DNA of 64,000 nt from Penium margaritaceum. Its lineage: Eukaryota; Streptophyta; Zygnematophyceae; Desmidiales; Peniaceae. Of this stretch, positions 1 to 11,095 are shown piece by piece. The DNA is taken from assembly GCA_023375785.1 (NCBI GenBank), contig SZWC01008651.1, positions 7,467 to 71,466 of the forward strand, read 5' to 3'. Positions within the stretch are counted from its first letter, which is position 1, and each line of letters opens with the position of its first letter. The notes under the pieces are model-generated. The model was not told the origin of the DNA, ran no database searches, and was given only the letters and a program-made list of their open reading frames with translations. A program made the position numbers and the translations under genes.

Positions 1-29
1 TACATTAGTGTTTTTTTTTCGTCGATCAC

Positions 30-560
30 ATAGACCAGATACACTGACCAGCTACACTTTGCTAATACATTGTACCATTTTGGGGGGGGGGGGAGGGGAG
101 GGGTCTCCGGAGTTTAAGCTCCCCCTCCCTAAAAAGGTAAACTGTATTAGGGAAGTGTATCTGGTCAGTGTATGGATTTCACGCGATGATAGAAACAAAA
201 GATACACTAGTGTATTCACATTCGATGGCATACATACACACAACAAAATGGTCACCACATATTCGAGAGTGTCACTCCCCCCCCCCCTCCCCAACCGATG
301 ACCGAACGTACTAGGGTTGTGTATCATAAGATGTATTGTGGTGGCCATGGAATTTGTTCACTAGTGTATTGTTCATTATTGTATATTCCTACATGTCTAT
401 CACGTATCTTTTAATACAAACACCATATGAAGTCATCCAATACACTTTGGTGATTGGGGAGGGGGGGGCTTGGTCTCCGGCTGACCCCCCCCTCCCCAAA
501 GGTTAGAGTGTATTGGTGTAGTGTATCCGGTCAGTGTATCCAGTTTATGTGGTTCAAGCA
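30..560. repeat. GTGTATT palindrome cluster 1
   Basis: Two imperfect palindromic units, about 30-176 and 434-540. Each begins with an ATACAC-type arm (CAGATACACTGACCAG in the first), runs into a G tract of about 10-11 bases near 80, crosses to a C-rich tract, and leaves through the reverse-complement arm (GTGTATTAG-type, then CTGGTCAGTGTATGG). The same design recurs at 33.4, 38.0, 41.3 and 49.2 kb. Further C-runs and single GTGTATT words continue to about 905. The ORFs over this stretch are by-products of the homopolymers. No protein similarity is seen. Confidence 0.8.
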
Positions 561-1029
561 AAGAAAATAAACACTAATGTACTGGGTGATGATAGCTTGT
601 ACGAACTCGAAATCTGTCGATGTATGGTTATAGACGATCACGATCTCACGGGAGACATTTGTAAACGAGGACGTTGAACGATCTTCACATACAGACCGTC
701 GATGAATGACAATGGACGGTTTCGAGAGAGTTTCGTGATAGTGAAGTGAGATGACGTTGAGTTGGTCACCATGTCGTCCCCCAATCCACAGTCATAGTGT
801 TTTATAGATGTAAAACGGGACATGTATTCCACAACATCCAAGACGATACACTAATGTATTCTTGCAAATGGTCTGAATGTAGGGTCCGACCCCCCCCCCC
901 CCATGATAGAAGGGAATCTGCTGGGCCTCGCTACCCCGGGGCACAGCAGGAGCCTGGGAAAGCAAAAAAATAAAACCCAAACCCGCCGGATGCGACTTCG
1001 GGAGGATTCTAACTATTTCACGTTTTGGG

Positions 1030-1840
1030 TGAAGAAATAGGCACTGTAATTCCTTACAGTTATAACACATTTTGTGTAAAGGTACAAATGTACGTCTTCC
1101 ATTGCCAACTGTAGGTGGAGCTGTAATTAAATTTACCATGGATTTTAATATGTGTTTAAAGTTTTATGGCAAACCTTCTATGAAGTTTCATGTGTTCAAG
1201 CATTCAAATACACTTGTACGTTTGTGAACAGACATTGTAAATTAAATTCTGTGGCAACTTCCATGAAGGTACCATGAAACTTCTAGAGGCATGTGTTTGT
1301 TATGTACACTTCATGACGAGTGTATGTTTTAGGGGTGACTAACCATAAATGGACCAATGCCCAAGACGTCATGAGCCAGGAGCCACATGGCAACTGCATG
1401 TAGAAGTTCTAGGGCATGGACGGTGTGGGATTCAGAGGTGGAGAAATGGGAACAATGCATTTTTCCTTTAGAGCTGTCAAAAAATTCAACAGCACAAGGG
1501 GTAGGGAAGGTGGATGCATCCATGCCATGTGTGGCCAGAGTGTGAAGCAAGTTGTCAATTGTGGCAGTGTGGATGTTATAGAAGAGACGGTACAATAACT
1601 ATGTATGTGTAGGGGGAAATGACCGAGTGACGTGCAAGAGCCGCTACGGAAAGAAAGGGTGCAAGGAGGGAACACAGAACAATTGGTTGTAGCGTGTGCC
1701 GTGAAGCAGGACGCGATAGGTCGTGCGATGCAGGACAGGAGCAATGTGGTGGGTGGAGGAGAAGTCTATGTCCTGGTCATCGAGAGTCATAACAGAGAGA
1801 AAACTCCACTCAAGGGCATGCAAGTACAGCACGTATGGGA
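1030..1840 (-). pseudogene. Copia GAG-pre-integrase / integrase N-terminal remnant
   Basis: Minus-strand frames carry the order expected of a Copia pol just after the protease: a VLLHGTRYNQLF-like GAG-pre-integrase strand (about 1650-1690), then an SKGKMHCSHFSTSES / LELLHA-like stretch (about 1390-1470) that matches the linker before the integrase core (family pattern: C, KGK, ELVHSD). A weak core-like stretch continues towards 1030. In an intact element this protein inserts the cDNA into host DNA. Here it is a decayed fossil with several breaks. Assigned by motif order; the exact extent is uncertain. Confidence 0.55.
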
Positions 1841-1847
1841 GAATAGC

Positions 1848-1856
1848 CCCCCCCCN

Positions 1857-1889
<33 letters not shown>
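1848..1889. repeat. Poly-C tract (about 42 nt, one ambiguous base)
   Basis: A near-pure cytosine run with an N at 1856. It lies in the protease-to-integrase interval of Copia-1 and translates as poly-Pro on plus and poly-Gly on minus, which inflates two ORFs there. The N and the run length suggest polymerase or assembly uncertainty, so the true length may differ. Confidence 0.95.
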
Positions 1890-1892
<3 letters not shown>

Positions 1893-1899
1893 TGGACCA

Positions 1900-2075
1900 A
1901 CAAAATGAACAACGCCAACACCCTGAACGAGAAGAAGCTTGCCGGAGCCAGTGCAAGTGCACAAAGCCAATAGGACCCAAGGAGACGAACTACGCACATG
2001 AGGACGCCATGTGGTGTGTGGTCCCAGAGTCCAGGATCCATAATCCAATAAATACATGCACAGACTTGAGGACAC
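1900..2075 (-). pseudogene. Copia aspartic protease remnant
   Basis: The minus strand at 2008-2040 reads WILDSGTTHHM, the diagnostic active-site block of Copia proteases (D-S/T-G followed by a T/S-x-H-M). In an intact element this enzyme cuts the Gag-Pol polyprotein. It lies between the gag remnant at higher coordinates and the pre-integrase remnant at lower coordinates, as expected for a minus-strand element. The flanks are decayed. This short motif is the strongest evidence for the family of Copia-1. Confidence 0.8.
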
Positions 2076-2639
2076 GATTCACAGTAACAGTAGCTTAGCA
2101 CGGGGGATTCTTCTGGTTAGAAGCATCAAGACAAATAGACAAGAAAATGGAATGCAAATCCTCAATCCACATAACATCCACAGGCAGACAACCTTGAACG
2201 CCATACAAAGATGATCTACGGTTAGCCCCATTGGACTCACGCGCAAGTAACCACGGCCAAATAGGCACACTCACCTCCTTGATCACGAAGATGGCGCTGG
2301 TGGACGAGGTGGGACAGCGTAGCATACAACTGTCAATTATCCTTATGTGGATTGGAAGTCATGAAGACCCACAAGGACTGGCGCCCCTGCGAAGGGCCCG
2401 ACGGGAACCACATTGGCAGAGTGTAAGGTCCAAAAGGGGGCAATAGAAGGCAGGACCATCAAATGCCCAAAGCCACCTCCAGGGACAAAGTGGCGGGTAT
2501 CAGGCTGTAGTGTTGCAACACGGCTGAATTGAAGAAGTTGGGCATGGAGCGACCGGAGGGAGAAGTGGAGGAGGAGACGCAGGTACAATCCCTACTGCAT
2601 GCCCACTACACCCGTATGGTAGAACCCAGGCGTGCATCA

Positions 2640-5600
2640 TCGGGGAGTGCAATGCACTTTAGATCAGAGTGCCCGGTGTCTCCATAGTTCTAGCACATCA
2701 CGGTGCCAGAGGAGGAGGCAAAGGGGGAAGCAATGGAGCTCTTCCCTTTCGCACGCCTGCCTTCCTTGATATCCAACCCTCCACCAGAATTTCCACCCTT
2801 GTGTTTCCCTCACCCTTTTGCCTCCCCCTTGAGTCACCAACAGGGTGGTAGATGTAGAGGATCTGGGAGTGGATGATGGGGAGGTGTGCAATGTTGAGGC
2901 CACAATAAAAGAGGAGGTGAGCGCTGTGGTGGCTATAGCAACAGTAGCATGATAAATGTGCCTGTTTTAAAAATTGCTCCACCATTCACTGAGATGCTGA
3001 GGTACAAAGTCCCATAGGATGCCAATCTCTGGTGGAGACAGGCCTGGATGCCAGGCCCTTGATCTCTGCAGCTTTGACCTCACGAAAGATGTTGGGAAGG
3101 TTGGGGGTGAGGCTATTGACATTGGGGAGGAGTGTTGGAGGCTACCAAGGTGCAGCTTTTCCCATGTCACGCAATAGTTGGATGCTGCATGCCCATAAGG
3201 AATCAGTAGCCTCATTAGCGCGCATGGCGAGCATGTTGAACTGAATTGTGAGAACACTCTGGGCCGCATGGCTAGTCACGCTGATACATTGCTTTATGAG
3301 GAAACAAGGTTTAGCTAGGTTCGTTGGGGTGCGGTGAGCTGTTCTTGCATCGAATAGCCTGATCTTATCATAGCTCGTCCGGATTCCCAAGAACGAGGGC
3401 ACAAACGGGCGAGCTGATTCAAACTCAACAGGGTTAAAGGGAGGAATGACAGAGGGAGTAAGGTCATGGTAGTACTACCGTAGATGTTCACTCTGAGCAC
3501 ATGCACTAAAGTGAACCTCCCAAGATGAGAAGAAGAGGTTGGATGTCAAGTGGGTGTGTGATGTGTTGAAGTCCCGTTGATGCTATAGAGGCTAAGCAAG
3601 TTCTTTGGTTGTTTTTTTATTGGCTGCAACTGCTGTGCAATGGGATAAGATTGATTAGAGCCAGAAGTAGTGGTTGCAAAAGCAGGATTGGTGGTAAAGG
3701 CAACAACAACGCCTATGGCAGTGGATGCAGCAAGAATGGAGCGTAGCGTGGGCTGGAGGTGGTTGAGGACAAGGTCAGTAATCTGATCTGAAAAGGTGTC
3801 CTGATCGCCCTGCTTGCATTGTAGGCGCTCTTTAGCTACAAGCTATATAGTGAGTGCCTCTTAGAGTGTAGCGCACTTGTGCTGTAGCTTTGCTTGCACT
3901 ACAGTGTACTGCTCATCGTCAACTTGCATTGTTGTAAAAATGTCACCCAACCAAGAGAATTTTGGCAGAAGAACCCCCGCCCCTTTGGACGTGAGAGAAT
4001 ATTGGATGGCTGTGGGGTGAGCTCAAGGTTGTGCTACAAGGCAACAAACCTGGATGCACAAGCATGCCCAAAAAGCGACAAGGACAAGGACTGAGGGCAA
4101 AGAGGTGCGCTCACCAGGCCTAGCGATGGAAGGAGAAGAGAGGAGGAAGAGCTGCGGAGGTTGATGCTAGATTCATGACCACGATAGAGGCCATGGAAAC
4201 AAGAATTCAAGCCATTCTAGTCAGAGAAGCAGCCAAGAGAGTAAAGACGGCTGCTGTAGTGGACGAGAACAAGTACGTGGTAGCTGGTCGTTGATTTCGA
4301 TGAAGGACAGGTGGCCTGCGTCGAGGATGTGTTCATGTAGGTAACCGCATTCGCTAGAGCAGTGGTTGCTACTAAGGCTACTGCTTCTTCTGTAGCATTG
4401 ACTTTTGTAGTGGTGTTGAATATAGCTTTGGCAATGGGACTATGGTTAATAGTAGTAGATGTATAGGTCTCAATGGCTCTGCCAACAATAGTGGTGGCGC
4501 GTGCACAAGGAGGACGAGTAGTGGCAGCAAAGGTGAAGGCAACGGCAACGCTGGAGACCAGTGTCGCCTCCAGGACCGAGAGAATTATTCAAGGTACATA
4601 TGAGGAAGTCTGTAAGCCAGAGGCAGCTGGGGGAAGTGGTATTTCCAAGTGTGGAGGGCCAACGTACTCCTATGGGAGGTGCCCTGACATCCCCTTTGAA
4701 GGCTGCACGCTGACTCTAGCAATATGTTTAATGGGAAACAGGTGAGCTTACAGGGGTTTGACGAGGTCGTGAGTCACATGGAGGCCCCATGGTTGGCATG
4801 TTCTGTTGTGTAAATGACTCATCTAAGGTTGAGTGGTTCTGCATTACATAGACTGCAACGTTCTCCCTCTTGTACGCCTCAGAAAAATCATACTCATCAC
4901 TGTGATAGAAGCCGAAGTCATTGTAGCAAAGACATAGTAACTTCTCATGTTCCAACTTTTTTTTTTACACTTGTGCCGACACCGGGTTGTGGATGACATG
5001 GGGATGAGCGTTGTTTTCCACCAGCGATGCCAGGATGCCGGTTGTCTTCGATTGCCCACTTGGCTGCTGTGGTTGTGGCTAGAGCTGGGTTTTGCTACCG
5101 GCACTACAATAGATGTTGTAGTAGCTGACACCCTTATAACTTGTGTGCGGGTGCAGATGCTCCTTTGCTGCTAAGATTGCTATAGGTATTACTACTACGG
5201 CTGTTTCGTATGGTGCCGCCACTGCGCATGCTCGGGTGAAGTTATTCCTGAAGTTGCGAAGGCTGATGTTGCTGTGGCCACAACATCTACGTAGGTGCAG
5301 ATGCTCCCCAGGCTGTAAAATATTGTTGTTGCTGCTACCGCTACTACTACTACTATGGCTGCTACTTCTAGTACTGCCATTGCATACACTCGGGTGGAGA
5401 CACTCCCTAAGCTGACGACGATGTGGCACTGTCACCAAGGTGATGGTGCAATGGCTGAAATTGGTTGGAGATCCGGTCGCTATGGTAAGCAGAAGAAGCT
5501 TTTGCCTCTGCATAGGTACAGTGGCTTCCAGATGCCGCCACTAGAACCTCATGGTGGCCCTGGTTGCATGCCGCCATGACGACATTGGTGATAGCGGCTG

Positions 5601-5765
5601 TCAAGAGCCACTTTCAGCCGAGCAAGGCTGACGTGGTGATTAGGCAATGGGTAGGAGCAACTGTCGGCTCTGCCGACAATTGGCAGAAGAGGCCGCGGTG
5701 GCTCTTGCCACGGCCAGGATCGTGGGTGGTGTTATCCACCACCACTCGCTAGGAGGCCTTAGCCT
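2640..5765 (-). pseudogene. Copia gag region remnant (Copia-1)
   Basis: The interval between the PBS and the protease. A CCHC-type zinc-knuckle-like patch (YGDTGHSDLKC) is visible on minus near 2655-2700. Towards the PBS (5080-5560) the minus strand is rich in Ser, Asn, Gln and His, fed by triplet repeats, much like the PBS-proximal gag of the 44.8-57.1 kb Copia element. Gag would form the particle and bind RNA. Most of 2700-5000 has no recognisable domain and its assignment rests on position. At about 3.1 kb the interval is long for a Copia gag, so another insertion may be hidden in it. Confidence 0.4.
5330..5360. repeat. Short CTA/CTG-type triplet repeat
   Basis: An impure trinucleotide run (CTACTACTACTAC and GTTGTTGCTGCTACCG types) in the gag remnant. 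It generates Leu-rich plus-strand and Ser/Asn-rich minus-strand ORFs, which are by-products rather than genes. Confidence 0.8.
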
Positions 5766-5768
5766 CTT

Positions 5769-5780
5769 GCTCTGATACCA
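5769..5780 (-). other. Primer binding site (tRNA-iMet) of Copia-1
   Basis: Minus strand TGGTATCAGAGC, the canonical plant Copia PBS complementary to the 3' end of initiator methionine tRNA. It fixes orientation (minus) and places the 5' LTR at higher coordinates; a CA end of the LTR is plausible at 5786. Confidence 0.85.
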
Positions 5781-5785
5781 GTAAT

Positions 5786-6240
5786 TGCTGGTAGTTGCCT
5801 AACCTAGGTTGTGTGGCCGCTCATGTATGCAACGGTAAGGAGGCACAGAGATGGCATGCGATCGAGCAACTGGCACTTGGGTTTTCCAATAATGGAAGAG
5901 TAAGAAACAAGCAATGGGCAAGCGAGGTGGTAGAAAACTGGTCGACCGGGCCACCCATGGGAGTGGATCACGCGGGGTCAGCCGCTACCCCGGGATCAAA
6001 CCCAGCCTGTGGGCGGCAAGCCGACTGCGGTTTCTCACATGCCAGAATATTCCAGACATGCGGTCCTGTTGGGAACAACAACCCTACAATACACATGCTA
6101 GAGCCCAAACAAAATGTACGACTGTAATCAGTCCACCTCATCAACCACGAGTGAATGTGGGTCCATGTACTCTACCATGTATCACTCCATGTTTGCTCAA
6201 AGCAAAGCATGCAGGTTTTGCTAATCACAGGCTCTAAGCT
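5786..6240 (-). repeat. Probable 5' LTR of Copia-1
   Basis: Inferred from the adjacent PBS. The plus strand begins TGCTGGTAG at 5786, so the LTR would end in CA on its own strand. The right limit is a guess because no second copy was found here to align. A patch at 5985-6010 (GGGATCAAACCCAGCC) resembles the T-arm of a tRNA but has no cloverleaf around it. Confidence 0.45.
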
Positions 6241-6839
6241 CTAAAACATGTCCAGATTGTACACGGCACTTGCCACTCTTGCAATTGGCTGATGCGACAG
6301 AAGTCTATGATCCATCAGGCATCAGACGATGGTATGTCCATGAGCTTAGCTTTGGATTAGTTACCTTACATTGCTGGCGTGTGTGTGAACAGAGTCAAGA
6401 GAACACTAGTGTATTCGCATCTTATTAACAACACATAGTCTTGTAGCTAAGAGCAAACAAACAAGTGAGCTTGAATGCAGGCGTGATCAATTCCTACAAG
6501 GAACACATGGGAGGGGGGAGGTGATCTATGGGCTTTGAACTGTGCGAGCATCAGTTTGTGGAGTGCTTCAAAGTCTTCCCCACGGTACTGTAGCATTTCC
6601 GTTGTTGGCTCTGTGACCTAGTGACCTTGTGCATCCTAGAGCCTGGTTCACCCGTCCATGGCTTATATGATTTACTTGATTTACTAGCTGACACGGTCAG
6701 GTACTCAAGGGTTTGTGCTAGGGGCTCGGAAGACCTTTCTTCAAATTCTCTTTTTTAGAAGATGATGGGAAGCTTCCTTACATTGTTGTTTTTGGTGTGG
6801 CCACAATGGCCCAACGTCGCAGAGAGACTTTTGTGTGCC
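6241..6839. other. No gene recognised
   Basis: Mixed-composition sequence with no recognisable protein, RNA gene or long repeat. A lone TAGTGTATTCGC word near 6407 recalls the GTGTATT repeats but has no partner arm. Confidence 0.6.
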
Positions 6840-7200
6840 GTGAAAAAAAATTCTGAAATGGGCATTTTCGCTCAATCACGATCTAGCGCAGACCCTTTTT
6901 TCAATTTATTTTTTCGACGTACAAACGCCCTTTTACGATGCAAGGTTTAATTTTTTGTGCGGGCTCTGCCTGTGCAAAACATGCAAACTCTATATTGTAA
7001 TAAGGGGGTTTGTGCGTCGAAAAAAGATTGAAAAGAGGGGTCAGCGCTCGATCGCGATCTCACGAGGGAGCGAGGGTTGCGATCAAGCGACAGTCACATG
7101 ACCCTCATAGCCATGCTCGATCAGCGATGCATGTCGCTGATCGAGCATGGCGAGCAAGGCCGGATACATCATTCATTTTCTTAAGTGCTAGATATGGCAG
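6840..7200. repeat. Foldback repeat, copy A
   Basis: Two diverged inverted arms of about 65-70 bp, roughly 6867-6935 and 7000-7060. The arms share GACCC, TTTTCAAT, TTTTTTCGACG and ACAAAC blocks in inverted order around a spacer. A separate perfect hairpin follows at 7110-7151. A second copy with the same architecture lies at 57850-58200, so this is a dispersed foldback or MITE-like family. No coding capacity. Confidence 0.7.
7110..7151. repeat. Perfect 18-bp hairpin
   Basis: GCCATGCTCGATCAGCGA, loop TGCATG (7128-7133), then its exact reverse complement at 7134-7151. It is part of foldback copy A; the copy at 58.13 kb keeps only a weak version. Function unknown; a recent origin or copy-number maintenance could explain the perfect stem. 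Confidence 0.9.
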
Positions 7201-8480
7201 ACATAAAATTGCGCTTGTGGATATGACAGGGTCCGCCCGTCGGGATCATGGATGTCCTGGCTATTTTTCAATTTTCTTTTCTTGACCTGATGGTGCACAT
7301 TCCGTCGCGTCCAAGTTCATTGAGTACCTGTGTCACAGCATCCACTCCAAGTGGCATGCACGTTCGGAACTTTGTTTTTTTTTTCAAACTATTAAAACTA
7401 GAGTGACGTCGTGTTTGCAATGGCGTGGCTTGCATGTATGACGTCATGATTCAAGTAAAGACATTGGAAATGAAGTAGTAGCGGTTAAGCCAAAAAGATT
7501 TCCCACAAATTCCGTGACCATGAGAGTTGCTACGAGTTGCTACACCTCGGAGGCAGTAGAAGCTTTTTAACTTGTTGACAAAGGCCCACTGTTCACACGT
7601 GCATTGTGGGATGCGACTCGGTAACATGAATCAATGCTGATAGCCTCGCATACGACAATGTATTAAACTTTTTGTCAGTGCCCTACCACAGAAGTGAGTT
7701 GCCATGGGCTCCGGTGTGACAACAGATGCCCAGTAATGACCTCTAACTTGCCACTTTATTTAAGAAAGGGAACGCGGAATGCGGCTCTCAGTTGCATTGG
7801 CGCGGTGTGACACTAGCCTTCATAAATTATCCAAAGCAAAACTTATGTGGGGCTCCAAAATCACTGTAATGTTCCTTAAAAATTTTGTGGTATGTTTGTT
7901 GCCCAATACTTGTATATATCATTCTAGTGTACGGCCATTTTCAAGGTTACAAATGGGTGTTCAATTCTTATTGGGTACTTTGGGTACTCGAGGCTCAAGT
8001 TTTGAGGAGCCAAAAACTTGAGAAAAAAAAACAATGAGATAGAGTCTGGATCGACTCTAGCTTGAAAAAATCCTTGCTTGGATTTGAGGTGAAAGGAGTG
8101 CCACGATGGAAAATCCATTGCGACACTCCTCCTCCACACTTAGAGTTAGTGTCCTATCCCAGTGTGGCAATGCCACGTGGAAAAATTAGGCTTAGAATTA
8201 TTGTTTTACGTCCATGCCCTATGACGAACTTGTCCATTAGTGGTGTAGTTTGTCTAAGACAAAATGGCTAAGGCGACCATTCGCCCGCTCTCCTTGGACT
8301 ACACTTTGTGAGGGCCTATGTTTTGGGTTAAGAATTTTGTCACAAAATAGCCAACGGCTCTTACATTGGCATCACAGGTTGCTTTCGTAAACTACCTCTG
8401 AAATTGGCTCCAGTTTTCCGTTGGATAGAGCTTCTAAGCGACGCAGTTTCTCAAATTGATTGGGAATGATTTTTTGGTCT
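7201..8480. other. No gene recognised
   Basis: About 1.3 kb without recognisable protein similarity. The ORFs at 7779-8021 and 8062-8271 have no motif I can name. The right part may be outer LTR sequence of the Copia relic that follows. Confidence 0.55.
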
Positions 8481-9429
8481 CTATGGCCGAACGCTGCCCT
8501 CCGTCGAACACAGCCGGTTCGATTGCTCATAAGCTCCGGTCGAGCTTACTAGCCAGTCGAGAGTGCAAAAAACAAGTACGGCTGATGGACGTGAGCGAAC
8601 ACTGCCCGACTGGCGGCTACCTGGCCTCGACGGTTGGGTCAAGGCACCGAGAACACGTCGGTCAACAGGCGGGCCGATAGCCCTCACCAGTCTCGCCGGT
8701 TGCCTCACAACCAAGGACGACAAGAGAAAGGGAGAGTGGTTCCCCACTCCCCTCTCCTCCGGTAGAGGGGATGCTTCTGTCCCCTCCTTCACCCTTCAGG
8801 CACTGGCTACGCCAAAAAGAGGGAACGGGAGAGAAATGTCCTTCCCTTTCGCTTCCCACGCACCAAAGCGCCTACGTGGGAGAAGGGGGGATTCTCCCCT
8901 GTCCCCCTCTCCTCAGGCGCCAGTGGCACCATGAAGGAAGAGGGAAGATTCATCCCTCATCCCCCTCCTCTGTGTCGTTGATGACGCAGGGAGAGGGAGA
9001 GAGGGGGTGGTGCTTTCACCTCCCTTGACTTGGGTGCCGAAAGCGCCAAAGAGGGGGAGAGAGGGGGTGACGTCGCCCCTTCCCTCGCCTCTGAGGCGTC
9101 GATGATGCCAGAGAGGTAGAGAGGTAGAGGGGACAGTGACATCCCCTCCCTCCTTCCCCCCCCCCTCGTTACCTCACATCTTAGGCACCGACTGCGCCAT
9201 AGAAGCAGAGAGCCTTAACTCACAGAGAGACGCAGAGAGACATCCGGGACGTTGTGGTACTAGTATGGCAGTTGCTGATAGGTGGACCACCACCCAACCA
9301 TGCTCCGATGCCGACTCGGTCCACATCATGGATATGCACGAAGATGAACACGGCCAAGTGGTTACAATAATATGTGACCACTCGGCCACTCGGCTCTACA
9401 AACAGACGGAGATATCTCACATCACAACA
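8480..9429 (-). repeat. Probable 3' LTR of Copia-2
   Basis: The right edge is set by a minus-strand polypurine tract followed by TGTTGTGATGTGAG, the TG start of the LTR (plus-strand end at 9429). The left edge is unknown. The LTR body is GC-rich and contains a degenerate tandem array at 8790-9210. Several plus- and minus-strand ORFs of 60-120 codons here come from the array and are unlikely to be genes. Confidence 0.6.
8790..9210. repeat. Degenerate ~60-bp tandem repeat within LTR
   Basis: About seven diverged units. Each has a GGCGCC/GGCACC-type core followed by a CGCCA-like word, an AGAGGGGGAGAGAGGGG purine block and a CCCCTCCC pyrimidine block. Core words lie near 8798, 8859, 8915, 8970, 9030, 9094 and 9181, giving spacings of about 55-64 bp and a longer last one. 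Confidence 0.7.
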
Positions 9430-9439
9430 CTCCCTCATG
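9430..9439 (-). other. Polypurine tract of Copia-2
   Basis: Minus strand CATGAGGGAG directly before the LTR start TGTTGTG. Primes plus-strand DNA synthesis in intact elements. Position and composition fit; short, so moderate confidence. Confidence 0.6.
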
Positions 9440-9559
9440 ACCCGATGTTACACATGTCTATACACGTATAGAACTGACACAAGTATGCAAGGAGATGCTC
9501 AACATTCAATATGCACACAGCCCACTCTCACCCACCATTAGGCAAGGGATCAAGATTGG

Positions 9560-9940
9560 AAAAACAAATGGCCGCCATGAACTTTCCACGCTAGTGCCTT
9601 CATCAGAGTGATAGGTTGTTGCATGTTCGTGCTAGCCAGATGACTGAGATCATCTGTCACTCCATCAAATCATGCACAAAGTGATGCTCAACAACAATGT
9701 GCTTTGTGTGTATATGAAATACACCAGATTTTTCTACAATGGAAAGGGCACTTTGGTTTTCATAGCATAGAATGATGCAAGTCATAGAGTGATGTAACTG
9801 AAAAAACAAGTGTTGTACCCACACCGCCTCAGTAGCCCCAACCCCAAGCGTAACATACACAACCTTTGATGAGCTACATGTTATACAGATATGCTTGCCA
9901 CTACACCACGACACAGTGGTACCACCCTGCAAGAACATGT
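9560..9940 (-). pseudogene. Copia RNase H remnant (Copia-2)
   Basis: The minus-strand frame at 9657-9938 carries a CYENQSALSI-like block (family: DNQGAI.L) and a HTKHIVVEHHFVHDLME block (family: TKHIDVRYHFVRE), the two best conserved stretches of Copia RNase H. In intact elements it removes the RNA template. It sits just upstream of the PPT and LTR, as it should. Confidence 0.82.
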
Positions 9941-10574
9941 AGCTTGTGTGATTGCATCAATCAAGGCTCCATGCCTAGTCACGACTTGTGTAACCATCGA
10001 CTACAACCAAAATATAACAACAAAAGTGAAGTCCGAGGTATAATGTAAAAACCATGTACCATGTCACGCACACAGCCAAGTAAAGAGCTCTTATCTCAAG
10101 ACCCTGCGAGAACTATGCATGGGACTTGGCGGCAAAGTTCATGGCGGGTTTCATAGACATGGCCATGTACCCATGTACATTAGAGAGTTAATGAGGCACA
10201 AATATAGATTCACACCCACCAACTCCCCAATCTATGCGAGATCATGCACCTTCAGGGTATCCTACCTATTAGGTGTGATAGGGTTGGAGGCTTTTGGAAC
10301 CACACCAAGAAGGTCAAAAAATCACTCTCCCACAGTGTGGCCATAACTTGCATGGTGTAGCAAGAGTGTTTTCCATAGTCGATCACGCACGGTCTCCATT
10401 TCAAGGAAAATAGGTGCATGACCAAGGTCCTTCATCCTGTAGGGAGCTTGAAAGAATTCCTTGGCCTCCTTCACAACCTCAATGAAAGGAGACATGATCA
10501 AAAGGTTGTCTACATGGACCCGGATGGTGATGAAGGGTTATGCTGTCCATTATAGAAAGACAAAAAGACCGGCC

Positions 10575-11095
10575 TCACTATATACAAAGATGGCACACGT
10601 CATTGTGCAAGTGATAACACTCCTTGTTCCAATGCCGGAGTGACTGCTTTTGGCAATATGAGGCCTTGCACAAGTGCCAAACCTTGTCACTGACCTGGAA
10701 ACCAGGTGACTGGGCCATGTAGATCTCTTCCTCTAGAGTGTCATGAAGGAATGCATTGTTCACGTCAATCTGGTGCAGCTTCCATTTGTGCTGAGCACTG
10801 GCCCTGAATAGGACATGAGCTGTGGTCATGCAGCCAACATGTGTGAAGGTGTCAGTGAAATCCACACCCTCAACTTGTGATAAATATTTGCCTGCAAGCG
10901 AGCCTTGTAGTGATTCATTGCACCTTCAAGCTTCACCTTCTTATGAAGGACTCACTTGGCTTGTAAAGCCTTCTGCCTTGGCACGAGGCAGACAAGTTCA
11001 CATACACCATGCTCACGAATACCTCTCATCTCATCCTCATAATCAGCATGCTATAGCTCTACTTCCTTAGCCGAGAGGACCTCCTTTAATGTGCC
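10575..11095 (-). pseudogene. Copia reverse transcriptase remnant (Copia-2)
   Basis: Minus-strand frames show the RVT_2 signature in order: ELVCLVPRQKAL-like and MNHYKARLQA-like N-terminal strands (about 10880-11000), then KWKLHQIDVNNAFLHDTLEEE and YMAQSPGF (10700-10800; family: W.LHQLDVKNAFLHGDLEEEVYM.QPPGF). The YVDD-bearing palm between here and RNase H was not clear. Decayed, several breaks. The family assignment is secure. Confidence 0.85.

Larger units (their letters stand above)
1000..6240 (-). mobile_element. Degenerate Ty1/Copia retrotransposon (Copia-1), 5' portion
   Basis: A minus-strand Copia relic. Read from right to left it shows a probable 5' LTR (5786 to about 6240), an initiator-Met tRNA primer site (5769-5780), a long gag region with a zinc-knuckle-like patch, an aspartic protease motif, a GAG-pre-integrase segment and the start of the integrase. 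RT, RNase H and a left LTR were not found; similarity fades near 1000, where the GTGTATT repeat territory begins. It is a fossil with many frame disruptions (well over ten). Without a second LTR its age cannot be estimated from LTR divergence, but the decay suggests an old insertion. Boundaries are approximate apart from the PBS. Confidence 0.72.

Noticed and set aside
3840-4745. Glu/Arg-rich plus frames (METRIQAILVREAAKRV) as a plus-strand gag
   Set aside because: Coiled-coil-like, but short, interrupted, and opposite to the PBS and protease orientation; could be another inserted fragment, not enough to call.
5143-5415. Leu-rich plus ORF resembling a signal peptide or membrane protein
   Set aside because: Generated by triplet repeats antisense to Copia gag.
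5960-6030. tRNA-like word GGGATCAAACCC
   Set aside because: No matching anticodon or acceptor stems around it.
7010-7285. 91-codon plus ORF
   Set aside because: Mostly the foldback arm and hairpin.
9136-9471. 111-codon plus ORF
   Set aside because: Spans the LTR tandem repeats and the LTR/PPT border of Copia-2 in antisense; no motif.
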